NCBI GenBank assembly: GCA_941918925.1
Contig: OW799237.1
Span: forward strand, 17,837,201 to 17,901,200
Origin: Phyto melanocephala
Taxonomy: Eukaryota; Arthropoda; Insecta; Diptera; Rhinophoridae
DNA length: 64,000 nt
Direction of reading: 5' to 3'
Shown here one piece after another: positions 11,500 to 23,570 of this stretch. Position numbers and translations under genes: made by a program. Below the pieces are notes generated by a model. The model saw only the letters and a program-made list of their open reading frames with translations, had not been told where the DNA came from and did no database searches. Numbering within the stretch: position 1 is the first letter of the stretch; each line of letters begins with the position of its first letter.

Positions 11500-14005
11500 G
11501 TGTTACCTTCGCTAGTTTTCCTTACCTATTTAACCATAATGTTTTCATGAGTGTATTTTATAAACATAATTTTTGAAAGCCATGTTTTAGTACTTCAAAT
11601 AATATTAAAAACGCAACAAGAGTTGCTGACTTTAACCAACTAAGTTTGTGTAAAAATATTGTAAAAAATTTAAGGATATTTCTTAAAGTAATATAAAAAA
11701 CCCACAGACTAACTAAATGGTATGAATATTCCTGTAATCAACTAATTTTAGACATGAGTGATATGATTTTTGAAATCAACAGTCATATTTTGCTTTAGAA
11801 AAACCCTTTAGGAAAACATGTTGTATATGTTGGTAAAAGTAAACGTAAAAGCTATAAAACTATTAAAAAATGTAAAATATTTTATACAAATATTGGACGG
11901 GCATACAGCGGCAAACAAACACATACAAAAAAAAAATAATAAAAAATAAAAATGTACACATTTGCACACACTCTTAATAAGAAAACAGTACAAAGTTTTC
12001 ATGTCCAAGGCGAATTTATGTCAACCGGAAGTAGGTTTACTGACCCACGTTTTTTTTATAACACAACTAATACTACTACTAATTCTAAAGCACTAAACTA
12101 CCACTAACACTGAAGTAGTGGTAGTAGTAGTAGTAGTACAAGTCAAGACGACTGTTCTATATAAGAAACAATTCATAAACCTTAAGCGTTAACCGTGCAA
12201 GGAATTTAACTCGGGCATACTAATAATAAAGATATTGTAAAGTAGTATGTATGTATGTTTGTATGAATGTATGGAAGTGTCATGTTAGTGTATGCAAAAT
12301 TAAAATAAACGTAAGACCTCCATAAGAGTTTTGTACGAAAGAAATCTGAAAAGTGATTTTGAAAAACAAAAAATTAGATGTTAAGGGAATAAAGATTGTT
12401 TTAATTCTGTTTTATATTCATAATATTTTCAATATATTTTGTTCAAAAATTAAAATCTTAATTGAGAATTTGCATCTTTATTTAATATTTTATAACCTTT
12501 CTTTAAAAGAAAAAGTATAGTCTTAAGTACCTTTTTATACCGTTTTCTTTTTAGAAAACCCCTGAATATATATGCCAACGCGTGTGTGTATGTGCATGAA
12601 AATTCACAAAATTTTTGTGTTAGCAAAGTATTAAGTCCCTGTTTTTTGACCATAATTGTTTTAGTAAGAAAATCAGTTTTAGTTTCTTAATAGACGGCAA
12701 ATGCAACGGATCGATTTTGACAATAAAAATTAAACACATGACTGAAAAGCAAAACCGTTATAAGAGTTAAAGTTAAAATGGTTTTAAAATATAACAGAAA
12801 TTTAAGTAAAAAATTTACACAAATAAAGTGATTTAATAATAACAAAATGAGCCTTTAAATTTAAAGAAATATAAAAATAAATTTATTAAACTCCTCTAAG
12901 CAAATTATAAAAAATATAAAAAAGCTACAAAATGTCTGAAGTATTAAAAGTCAATGAAAAATTGTGTGCGAATTAGTAATAAAATCAAATATATTGTAAT
13001 AAAATCTAGTGAAACTGTGGGAATGTGTGAAAAATTGAATTTTTCATGTATTTTAATCGGTCAATACACCCTCTACACAAATATTTGCATTTTTATTATT
13101 GTTACACTCAAAATAAAATGTTAGTGAAATCAAAATATGTAATTTGGATAATGTTTTTGCGGCAGAGAATGATGGTGAAATAAGGGTATAGCAAACTTAA
13201 AATAATAGAATTATTGATTTTGTTAAGAATCCACAATTACAGGGTGATTCATTATAGTTATTTTTTATTAGTTGTTTGAGATATGAAAGCAGTGCCAAGC
13301 TTATGTGTTATAACAGTTAAAATTATAAGTACGACATCGCTTTATAAAAATCCTCAGACCGGCAGAGTGTTTATAAATTATTTAGATGCATTTACGAATG
13401 TGCATACAAAACACAGTCAAAGATAAAAACCTAAACAAGAGTGACAAGCGTTTTTTTAGCTGTCAAAAATTGTTATATCTAATAATCTAGAGACAATTTA
13501 AGGTTTGAAACACGTAGCCGAAGTTGCCACTCAAGAACTTTAAAGCAAAACAATTGAAAAAGAGCTTTTAAGTTGTACTGATCGGATGGACTACAATCGG
13601 AACCTGTTACTACATGACATTGTATTATATTTTTAAATACCAAGGCTTGGCATTCCTAACAAAATTTGTTTTTTGGAACAAATTCAAAACTTTTGAATTA
13701 CCATAACACCAAAAAAGATTGTGAAACAATCATCTAATTTGATCGCTATCTAACTGATGGCTAGAGCAGAATACAACTAGTTTTAATATAAAACATAATC
13801 TCAAACAAAGAAAAATGGTTGCTGATGGTAGATTTCATACCCCCTCGTTATGGTTAGAAAATATGAAAAAGCTAAAGAATGCTGACGAGGAAATCGTAAC
13901 TCTTTTCAACTTGGCTAGTGGTGAATTCATTATCACAATTAAAAATTTTATATAAAAATAACATTTTTAATATACAAACTCAAGCCTGAATAATTTGAAA
14001 ATATT
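11500..14005. other. Intergenic; fragments only
   Basis: A lone CAAGGCGAATTTATGTC at 12007 resembles the end of the MITE at 2183. CAGGGTGATTCATTATAG at about 13240 looks like a transposon terminus without a partner. Nothing else recognised. Confidence 0.5.
12105..12140. repeat. GTA microsatellite with inverted ACT stretch
   Basis: AGTAGTGGTAGTAGTAGTAG followed by TAGTAC, preceded at about 12067-12083 by AATACTACTACTAATTC, which can pair with it. Confidence 0.6.
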
Positions 14006-14010
14006 ATTAT

Positions 14011-14314
14011 TTCAATATTTTATTTAGTTTTTGGGTTTAAGCTGGTCTATATGCATTTCACTGGTGCTTATACCAGATCGTCAGTAGACCATAGAATCCA
14101 TATCACATTTGGCTAACCGGAAAATAAAATGGATTTGAAAAACAAAATACTTTAAAAAAGAAAAAATATTTGTTGGGTTTTTGAGGAAGTTTTTTATAGT
14201 TTTTTTTTTTATTTTAAATTTTTCAAGAATTTGAGTAAAAGGTCTACTGACGATTTGGTATAAGTGAAATGCATATAGACCAGCTTAAACCCAACAACCA
14301 ATTAAAATATTGAA
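14011..14314. repeat. Foldback element with about 75-80-bp arms, copy 1
   Basis: The left arm (14011-14090) includes GGGTTTAAGCTGGTCTATAT and CCAGATCGTCAGTAGACC. The right arm (14241-14314) is its imperfect inverse, with GGTCTACTGACGATTTGG and ATATAGACCAGCTTAAACCC. The loop is about 150 bp. Homology with a second copy extends beyond the right arm to about 14341 (GGGAGCACATCCCG). Confidence 0.8.
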
Positions 14315-15466
14315 AGATTTATTTGGGAGCACATCCCGAAAAATTTGGTAAATTAATATAATTTCTTTTTGTTAATTAATTAATTTTTGGCGAGGCTACC
14401 CTATTAATTATATCAAAACTGCTGAAAAATTTTGTTATTAAGTATACCAGAATATTAAACATTTTAAATTTCCTAAAGTAATTTAAGAATTATTTTTGAA
14501 TATCTCTGAACATGTGGATGTATTATTTAGAGTAAAATTGAAAAAAAAATTTGTTTAAAATTATAAATTTGACTTAAATGAGACATATTTTAAGAGAGAT
14601 GATACATAAACTTTGCTTTTTATTTACAATATAGAAAAAGCCCCCTTTTGAACAGAGAACAAATTTAGGGCAAAGAATTGTTGCCATATATATTTTTGTT
14701 ATACTGGTTTATTGGCCTTAATGGCTAAAAAAAACTGTGAAATGAATAAATAAATAAATAAAGATACGTTTCATTTTAATCAGTATATAACGAAGGTCAC
14801 AAGTATAAAGGTCCTATAATATAAAAGCAACTACATAATGATAGTAAAGTTTCTATAATGTTTTCGCATTCTCCTGTTAAGTTGCAATTATTTTAGTAAG
14901 GGCTTTTCTACCTGTAACTAACGATGTACCTTTACACTCTATGTGAAGGGTAGCATAATCAGTTAAAGAATAAGGTCGGTCTACCTGATGAGTAAATACT
15001 TATGCCTTTAAATTATTCAATAATTTTATGTGCCCGCGACTTCAATTGCATAGTTATTGTGACATGAAAGATTGTTTTATATCTGTGCAACGAATTTAAT
15101 TTCAATCTGCTTTACCGAATTTTGCGTGATTTAGTAAAAATATCTAAAATTTAAACATTCAAATATATTATACAAGTAGGATAAGTTTAATGCAAATATT
15201 GAAAACAAAATACGTTTATAGAGGACGTTGGATGATATAATTTTTCGGTCAGTATGTGCAAATTTTAGACACTTGAAACCCTTGAACAATCGACTAACTA
15301 AATACAAAAAATATTTTCGCAAATTTGCTTGATTACACAGCCCGACAAAATTAAAAAAAAAATTTGCTTCTTTGAATTTATCAACTGATTCTAGTTAATT
15401 TGGGTGCGCTGAATTAAAGTCTATCAGTTTGTCTCTATCAGCTCTAGTTTTCATGATATAGCTTTT

Positions 15467-15530
15467 TTATACCCTCCACTGTAAGTGAGGAGGGTATTTA
15501 TCAGTTTGTCATTCCGTTTTTTCCGAAAAT
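15467..15530 (-). repeat. Short fragment related to the dispersed 0.8-kb repeat
   Basis: TTTATACCCTCCACTG with GTGAGGAGGGTAT, followed by GTTTGTCATTCCGTTTT. It sits inside the left part of the inverted-repeat element at 15361-16447. Confidence 0.45.
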
Positions 15531-15733
15531 ATTATTTTTTGTGTAATTGCTAGCTGATTAACGGGAATTTTACTTGTGCAATATTATTCAGAACGTTTTA
15601 TTTTTTTTTTTGCACTTCAATTGCATATCGGAAGTTAGATGCTTGTAAGAAGTGGTTTATTGCAGTTGGCAAAGTTCATTTAAAAAGTGTTGATCTAAAT
15701 AAAAAAGACCTGCAATAGAAGATGTTGTAAAAA

Positions 15734-16400
15734 TAACGCTGACACATTTTGTTATATTTGTGGAGAATACGCCTTTAAAGAAAACATAAGACCTATTTCG
15801 GAATGTGTGAAAAAATCGTATTTAGATTACTTTGGAGTTTATCTCGGTGACCAAGATTAAAGCTGGGCTCCACACATTGTGTGCAATACTTACTGTGTAA
15901 ATTTGCGACAGTGGACTCAAGGAAAATGAAATAGGCTTAAGTTTGGTGTGCGGATGGTTTGGAGAGAACCCAGAAATCATTTGGACGACTGTTACTTCTG
16001 TTTAGTGAATTTTTTGTTGATTTTGATAAGTCAATGACCAAAACTGAACGAAATACGTGGACATCATTCGTGCAAGTTATAAAAAAGTTCTTGGGAAAAA
16101 ATGAAGCTCCAAACTACGTTAAATTAGTGGAGAATATGCTGGATAAGTTCAGAGACCTTGGCTGCAACATGAGTATTAAAATCCATTATTTGCACAGTCA
16201 CTTGGACTGATTTCCCAAAAATTTGGGTAATTCAAGTAAAGAACAAGGAGCAAGATTTCACCAAGATATCAAAATTATGGAGAATCGGTACCAGGGAAGG
16301 TGGGATGCACATATGATGGCAGACTTCTGTTGGAATTTGCAAGGAGACTCTAATCCGGCTGTTTATTCCAGATTTCTTCTTTGTTGTTTTTTAATTCCTA
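15734..16400 (+). pseudogene. Decayed transposon-borne protein (DCYFC ... HSHLD ... RFHQDI ... RYQGRWD)
   Basis: The first part (about 15737-15990) reads ADTFCYICGEYAFKENIRPI, then YFGVYLGDQD, a stop, SWAPHIVCN, LRQWTQGK, a stop, then FGVRMVWREPRNHLDDCYFC, with Cys pairs like a zinc ribbon. From about 16000 a second part reads DKSMTKTERNTWTSF, LGCNMSIKIHYLHSHLD, a TGA, FPKNLGNSSKEQGARFHQDI and RYQGRWDAHMMADFCWNL. The middle of the protein seems deleted. I recall this protein type as a high-copy uncharacterised ORF in arthropod genomes; that is recollection, not a search result. Function unknown; a role in transposition is inferred from the flanking inverted repeats. Confidence 0.65.
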
Positions 16401-16449
16401 TAGAAAAGTTTTACTAGAAACAGTTGATAAATTCAAAGAAGCGAATTGA

Positions 16450-18539
16450 GTGTTGGCATGTGTTATCGTAGTAAATGCCGAATTCAGTCGATTTTGCGCT
16501 ATTGAGAAACAAATATCCAAACATTTAAGTACACATTTTAACACATTTATTATGTTAGAAGAATTAGAATCGATCATAATCTTTTATTAAAAGAAAATTT
16601 ATCAAATAAAATTTAGCTTATATTTTCCATTTATAAATAATTTTTTAAAAGCTAGAGATCAGTTTTCACGTTTCCAGTGTAATTCTAGCAAGCTATAATT
16701 TTCAAATATTTGCAAAATATATAAAAAAATAAAATGTTCCATTGTTTGACATTGTTAACATTCATATTCATTGGCACTTTGTTATTACGGCCCAAAAATT
16801 CGTTTTTAAGGAAAATCATTAATTATACCCTCTCCTAGGAAATAATTTCACACATTCAGCCATTTAAGTTTAAATGTAATTTATAATATCACATAGGTCG
16901 CAAATTTATAAAAGAAAAATGTAAAATATATTTTTCTTGACACTCTTTTAATTATTTTTGTTTTTGTCCGAAAATTAACTACAACAACAAACAAGCATTT
17001 TTAAATGTCCGTAAATTTTTCGTAAAAGTTTAAAATGACACATACACATTAAAATTTATTTATTCTTTTAACACACATGTGTGCTATGTACATAGCTATG
17101 GACTTTTGACAAAAATACTTATTTCGTGTTTTTAAAATTTTCAGGAGAGCAAAAAAGAATAAATTTATGTTGGTTTTTAAGATGTGATATTTCTTATATT
17201 TTAAGTCAAAGTGCAAACTAATTAGAATTTTGTGTACTTTAAATCTTTGATAAAATTTTTTTATTTGTATCTTTAAATTTTTCGGGAAAATAGCAAAACA
17301 ACAACATTTCCGAATTAATTAATATGATTGATTCCCGTTTAAGTGATAATATTGCTTAAAGTGTAATACACAAAAAGACGCCGAGTAGTGAAAACAAAGC
17401 TTTTACTTTTACGATAAGGATAGTAAGAAATTTTCTTATCTCAACTTAAGTTGCTTGGTCAAAAGTTCACAGATATTTAAACTGACGAATTTCGTAGACG
17501 CGACATTAGCCAAGGATTTAATTCTTTACACTCATACACACAGACAATAATACACTTATACATGCAATTTGAATGAAAAGGAGTTGGACTAAAATTTAAT
17601 TTAACGAGTCGGCAAACGCTTATTAACAACGCGATTTTGGCTGGGGAGAGGAAAAATAAAATCAAATACATATAAAGCCATAAAGTAGGCTACTATTTGG
17701 TGGAGTTTTTCTTTAAGACAGTAGCGGAGAAAAGTATTCCAAAGTTTTGATAAATAAGTTCTTAATTTATTTTTCTTTTTGTTTAAACCTATAAAATGTT
17801 TATAATTTAAATAAATAATTTAGAAATTTTTTTTACAGGTCCACCATGTTGAGTTTAACTACATTTTTTGTTGGCTACTGTTTTAAGCATTTGTTTGCTT
17901 AGATTAAGTCATAGTGTTAGTGTGTTTGAAGTGTTGTTGGTATTTGAATTTATGGCTCATGTTTTATAAGTTTTTTTTATATTTAGTTGTTGTTATTGTT
18001 ATTTCGTTAACATTTGTATAGTTTTATTGACCCTTTTTTCCTTGTTGCTGCTCCTTCAACCAAAGCCAAGGAAATACTCTCAACTTTGGATTTTCTTGTT
18101 TTCATATCATTCTATTTTTAAAGCTTTAAGCAAACATTTTTGCATAATATTGTTGATGATTCGGCACAGAGTGATAGTGGTAAGAATATAAAGGACAATT
18201 TGTAGAGTATTAATGGTGTTTTTTTACTATTACTGGTAATAAGGAATTTTAAGGAGTAAATGCATAGTACAAAGATATAATATAATTACAGCTATTTTTG
18301 AATGGACGACTATAAAAGTTGCAACCAGTAAAAATAGCGGTCAACTGATTAAAGAGAGTTAATATCAATTAAATGTCTGGTGGTAAAAATATAAAAAATG
18401 TAGTGTGTCTCAAAATAAGACTCAACATTTTAACCAAATAGAAAAAAACAAACATGTTTGTTTTATAGTCATTTTGTTTTTTAATACAGATAACTTTTTC
18501 TGCTTGGCTGTTTTTAGTATTTTGTTTATTTTTTAAATT
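16450..18539. other. Intergenic; no gene recognised
   Basis: AT-rich. An acceptor-like TTTTTTTTACAG ends at 17839, followed by GTCCACCATG, but the ORF is under 20 codons. No repeats matched elsewhere in the window. Confidence 0.5.
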
Positions 18540-18980
18540 GGCTAACCCGGTGCGCTTCGCTACACCCAAAGGGAAATTTGTATTGTATTAGTGTATTATT
18601 TATATGTAAATGTTTTATATATGTATGTGTAATTTTTTATAACTTAAAGCGATTTTTTAATGCAGCTTATTGATTGTTTTATGATTGTTGATAGAAAGTA
18701 TTTTAATCGTGGAGGGAAAACACTACCTCTGCTCCGATCGTATTCGTTTTTGGCTGTAATAAGGAAATTGTCATCAAATTGCTTGTACAAATTTTTTAAA
18801 CCGAAATTCGTTTATATTATATTATATCGCCTGCTCCGATTCTAACCATTTTTTCTCGAATAAGGAAATTGTTATCAAAGCAACTCGTACTAAGTTTAAA
18901 GGGAATAGCTGCTATAGTTCTCAAAATATGTTATAAAATGTGTTCAATTTTTATGGGAGGTAACACACCCACCTAAAATA
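18540..18980 (+). mobile_element. Dispersed retroelement-like fragment (GCTAACCCGGTGCGCTTCGC)
   Basis: The start GGCTAACCCGGTGCGCTTCGC followed by TACACCC is a variant of the TAGCTGACCCGG opening of the family at 4066 and 47393. Two internal CTGCTCCGAT...AAGGAAATTGT(C/T)ATCAAA segments (about 18730 and 18832) form a degenerate direct repeat. No ORF. Confidence 0.4.
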
Positions 18981-18984
18981 TAAA

Positions 18985-21900
18985 ACAAAAATAAAACTTA
19001 TGTCTGTTCAAAGGATAGACCTGGAGCTTTGGTGAAAAAATTTTAGAAATGGAATAAGTAGTTTCGAAGAAAACTCATAACATACAAGTAAATATCTTCT
19101 TTTTATTATATTGGTATAGAAGTACAGATTTAATACTGTGGGGGCTTGTTGACATTCATTCTAGATTCCGAATTATCTATTGAAAAATTTAAATAGTGTT
19201 ATATCATAAAAATTTGGGTGCTAATTCTGATAGTCGTACCGGCAGACGACTCTTGCATTAAATTGTTTCTGGGCCCATATCACTACATTCGATTGTGTGT
19301 GAAATCGGAAAATTTTTATTCGAACATCTGTACTTGAAGTAAAGAAAACTAGTACTTTCAAAGAAAATTGTGGTAGCTGTCAAATATTGTAATTTGGTGC
19401 TTCTGCTGTTTTTATGTCGAAACGTTTTGGAGAAATCACTAGTTGCCTTTATTAATATCGTCCAAATTAGAAAGAAATAATTTGATTATCATGTAGCGAC
19501 ATTGAGCACTAGTAACATTTAAAATTAAAAATTTTTGTGGATTTTTTTATTGAGCGATTTTAAAAGAAAATTTCATTTTTACATCAAAGGATCTGTGGTG
19601 CGTTTCAATAACTTTTAACGATCCGAAGCTCGTTAAATTTGGGGACATTAATTGTTGTTTGCACTAACAATTATGCGATTCACAAAATATTTTTTTAACG
19701 ATACTCGGCAATTGTTACGATCAAGTGGCATCTTCGTAAAAAAGTGCCAACAAAAATTCACCACAATTATTACTTCCACACAGTGGTGCCAGAAGTTTTC
19801 AAAGGAAAATCTTCATTTGTCGAAATAAAAATCTTAAGTTTAGAGAAAAAAACTTAATTTTTTTTCATTTGTAATATGTTTACTACATAAACTATTTCAA
19901 GCTAATTAAAATTAGTGCAGCATGTGTTTGCCACATAAGGCTGCATGCTGGCGTCTGCCTCGGATTGTGTGGCTCACTATGATATTTTTAAGCTTGGAGG
20001 AAACGACAAGAGAGAAAATTCTTTTCCAAAGGGCAATCATACGAGAAATCCCCTGGCTACGGCAGCTGGCATAAGGATTTTGAAAATGCCAAATAAATGC
20101 GAGAACAATATGATGTATGAAAACAATGCTTACTGTTATTAAAAATTTTTATTAGACCAACTAATAATTTATTTTTTTTTAATAATACGTAGTGGTAAAA
20201 CTCTCAACTTAAATCGATTTAATTTTAATATTTTCCTAAATAAATTTAAAACGACTAAAACGGCAAATGTGTGACAAAATGGTCGCAACCATAAAAATAT
20301 ATTAATTTGTCTCCTTATAAATAAATGTTTATAAAATAAAAATTTTTCTAAATTTTAAACAATTGCAATATCAATCTATTTTTATATGTTTTGACGATAT
20401 TTGCTGAAAAAAATCCAATGATTTTAAGTCATTGTCTGAATTGGGTGTAAGAAACTATAATCATTCAGATTGTTATGTGTTACAGTGCTACAGTTACAAT
20501 CAACTAAGATAGCTCAAGATATCTTTTTTCCCTGCAACAAATTAAAAAAATCAGTTCTTTCATTTTCTACGGGTTTAATTAAAGTTATAAAAAATAATTT
20601 ATAATAAGCGAGCATATAAATATGCTTGAAATTCTATTTTTACGACAAATTCAAATATATATATTTACTTTAAGTGTGACATACATAAATCATTTTTCCA
20701 ACCATTTAGTCCTTTTATCCCGGCGTATTTTTACTTTTATTGTCATTTTATTGTAATTTTTATCATAAAAACAGGGATCTTCAAATAAATTTCATGTTCA
20801 TAACTATGCAACAATAACATGCTTCGTTAAACACCTTAAAGTATGCTTTTGAAATATGTTTAACTCATTAAACCTATTATGCTGAATTATGAGTTGTAAG
20901 CTGAAATTCAAAAAATAAAATAAAAAAATCGCGTGTGAAAGCAATATAACAACAGGTGCTTTAAACCTAACATAAATAAGCAATACTAAACTAACTCTTT
21001 TCTATTCGGCGAATTTAGATTCGCCTTAATAGTTGGTTGTACTACAGGCATTAGTAGTTGTATGTTTGCTTTTACCTGTATTAACACATGCATGCTATGT
21101 ACACTTTTTCGTTCTCTTTTCTTCTCATTATAGTACTTCAAAATTAAAAAAAGTAAAAAACTTTCTTCAAACACTTTGTCAGAAAACAGAAGAAAAAAAC
21201 GTGTAAAATTTAAAAGAAAACTTTTTCTTTAACCAACAAACACTTTAGTTTTGCTTTCTTGTTCAAACTTAACGAATACTATTGAATGTATCTAAGAAAT
21301 AAAAAATGAAAATAAAAAAAAAATTATAATAAAAATTGCAATAAAAACTGATTTAGTACGTTTGCATGCACCTGGGTTTTTATAGTTTTTTTTTTGCTTT
21401 AATACGAATTTAGTGCAATTTATTTCAAGTGTTACAAACTAAAATGATTTTAATTTTTATAGAAAAAAAAAAACATTTAAATAAATACAAATTTTTTTTA
21501 TTTAAATAACGTTGTGTTAAACAGGGTAAATTTTTAAATGATTTATTAGATTTTGATTAAAACTTGATATTTTCGTGAGTGAACAACAACAACTACAATT
21601 GGTAATGCAATAAATTTTAACTTGAACACATTTAACTTTATTCAATGTGCGAAGAACAAGTGACTTTTAATTAAAATAGTAGTAGTCATACGGTAATTAA
21701 TATTAATTAATTTTTATGTTTTAGAATTAGTTACATGTTTTTTTTTAATACTTCAAGCAATTTTTCTGCATAAATTTGGCAAAATGAGAATTAAAAAACT
21801 TTTTTCTAAAAAAAAATGATATAGATGAGAAATGTATATAATATTTTCTATAAATTTAATTTTTATTTATGTACATATATACATATATATCAGTTCCTTT
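18985..21900. other. Intergenic; possible small inverted-repeat element at 19126-19342
   Basis: GAAGTACAGATTTAA (about 19129) and CATCTGTACTTGAAG (about 19325) form short inverted ends. CACACAGTGGTGCCAGAAG at about 19778 resembles a hAT terminus with no partner found. The 65-codon ORF at 19945 has no recognisable features. Confidence 0.35.
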
Positions 21901-21904
21901 AACT

Positions 21905-22470
21905 CTCATTAGGAGCATAGGGCCACAACAACTTGAGTCCATTCTTGCCGGTTGTTAGCAAGGCCTTTCAACTCGCCCTTACTTTTGCATATTTTCGCCA
22001 TCTCATTCAATCGCCATTCTGTTTATATCGTTGTCTTTGAAGTGTGTTCAATTCCATTTAAGCTTCTTAATTTAATTTTTTACGTTCGTCTGTTGCGTCA
22101 TAATCCATAGGTCTCGTGGGAGAAAACATTTGGCCACAATATTTTAATAAAAACTTGGAAAAATTCATATGCTGCTGCACTCCAAGTTTGACAACCGTAG
22201 ACTAAATACGACTTTACATTTTTGATGACGAATATTCGCGACGAAAAATTCGTCGTTTATCCCAATTGAGCGCCGAGCATAACTTACTTGGCCGGCCGAA
22301 AGCTTGCCATACCTTCTTGATACGACCTTCTATATCCGATCTAAACATCGTCCAGGCAACTATCATTTATGGTAAAAGCTTCTTAATAGTTTGCATTAAT
22401 GCTCACAGTCTTGGTTTTGTTGATGTTGAGTCCAACCCTTGCAATAATTTCGCAATTATTTAGCTTGTCG
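21905..22470 (-). pseudogene. RTE-type LINE reverse transcriptase, C-terminal remnant
   Basis: Read on the minus strand, the C-terminus near 22005-21925 is KICKSKGELKGLANNRQEW, TQVVVALCS, stop. Upstream (about 22225-22150) is RIFVIKNVKSYLVYGCQTW, matching the RIFNSNVKSVLLYG(C)xTW block, and about 22450 reads LNINKTKTVSINAN. This order and the NRxEW end are typical of RTE/CR1-like endonuclease-reverse transcriptases. Frames are broken and the 5' end is missing. A TA-rich microsatellite at about 21874-21890 follows the stop. Confidence 0.75.
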
Positions 22471-22500
22471 TTCATGTCGCTGTAATTGTGTGTAAGGAAC

Positions 22501-22635
22501 CAGGGGCCAAATTACGGCATTCTATCACGATCGAAATTATACTTGAACAATCGAGTTCGCTGTGCTTTAGGTTTAGAGATTCTAAAAAGAATTTTCAAAA
22601 TTCGATATCGATCGAATGCCGTAATTTGCCCCCAG
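22501..22635. mobile_element. Short MITE, ends CAGGGG(C/G)CAAATTACGGCATTC, copy 1
   Basis: CAGGGGCCAAATTACGGCAT at 22501-22520 is inverted at 22614-22635 (GAATGCCGTAATTTGCCCCC). It is 135 bp with no ORF and sits directly against the LINE remnant. Confidence 0.7.
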
Positions 22636-23209
22636 ATATAATCTGCATAGTATACATATATATATATATCCAGTTAAAAAACAAATCGAATTTGTTGTAG
22701 AGTATAATTTAAAATAGAGTTAAAACAAAGTAATAACAATTTTAGATTATTGTTAGTACATGAGAGTAGTAAGACTAAAAACAAAATAAGAATTTTTGGA
22801 AAATTATCTATAAAACAGGATTTAGAGAAAAATATATCCAATATTTTATTAATTATTCCAACATCGAATTACAAAATTTTTTAATACGTTTTTGAATTTT
22901 TTATAATTATGACAACACAATGTGACAGCACGCCGTTAGAAATCCCCAAATATATTTCTGTAGTGGCGATAATTTACTTAAAATAAACAAGTGCGTTTAA
23001 GAAGATGGTGAAAGGTGATAATGCAATCGAAACAAATGTTATTTCACTTCATTATTATTATGATCATCTTTCACTCCATCTTATTTAATTCAAAAGAAAA
23101 CTTTAAGTGGTAAAAATTTAAGAAAAATATAGAATAAAATTTTAATATATATAAATATTTGGTAAATAGTTGTTTTCTTTTACTGAAACTAAAGAAAGAA
23201 ATATGACAT

Positions 23210-23570
23210 TTTTTTATTTTACCGTTTTGATGGAAATGCGCTTCATCGGAGAAGATGACTTTTTTCAAAAAATTAGCATTAACCCTTGCGCAATTACCCA
23301 TTGAACAAATATCCGGTACTTTTTATGGTCTGCTGGTTTGAGCTTCTGAGTTAGTTGAATTTTGTACCCAATGTAGATTTCGAGTTTTTAACGACACTCT
23401 CGTTCATTAGAGCAATGTTTTTAAAAGGCCGACATGTACATTGCCGCACAGGAGTCTTACTGTTCATAACCGACCCAGTTTCTTTGAATTTGCTGACCAC
23501 TTCTTGAATGGTGGACACGCTAAGTGCATTTTCGCGACAGACGAAGCTTGCGAGCTGTCTTAATACAACT
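23210..23570 (-). pseudogene. mariner-like transposase remnant, N-terminal and middle part
   Basis: On the minus strand, frames read TIQEVVSKFKETGSV, then QLTQKLKPADHKKYRIFVQW, then NANFLKKVIFSDEAHFHQNG. The last block includes the FSDEAHF motif with the first catalytic Asp of this Tc1/mariner-type family. Frameshifts and stops interrupt it. It belongs to the same family as 60559-61150. Confidence 0.75.

Larger units (their letters stand above)
15361..16447 (+). mobile_element. DNA element with about 35-bp inverted ends carrying a zinc-ribbon/HSHLD ORF
   Basis: 15361-15395 (AATTTGCTTCTTTGAATTTA then TCAACTGATTCTAGT) is repeated in inverted orientation at 16413-16447 with two mismatches. Weaker similarity may extend outward (ACACAGCCCGACA on the left). 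Between them lies the decayed gene at 15734-16400. The inverted ends suggest a cut-and-paste DNA transposon. No target duplication could be fixed, so the superfamily is not assigned. Confidence 0.7.

Noticed and set aside
17838..17902. Acceptor TTTTTTTTACAG followed by GTCCACCATG
   Set aside because: The ORF stops after fewer than 20 hydrophobic codons; typical chance combination in AT-rich DNA.
19778..19800. CACACAGTGGTGCCAGAAG as a hAT terminus
   Set aside because: No inverse partner was found in the window and no target duplication can be defined.
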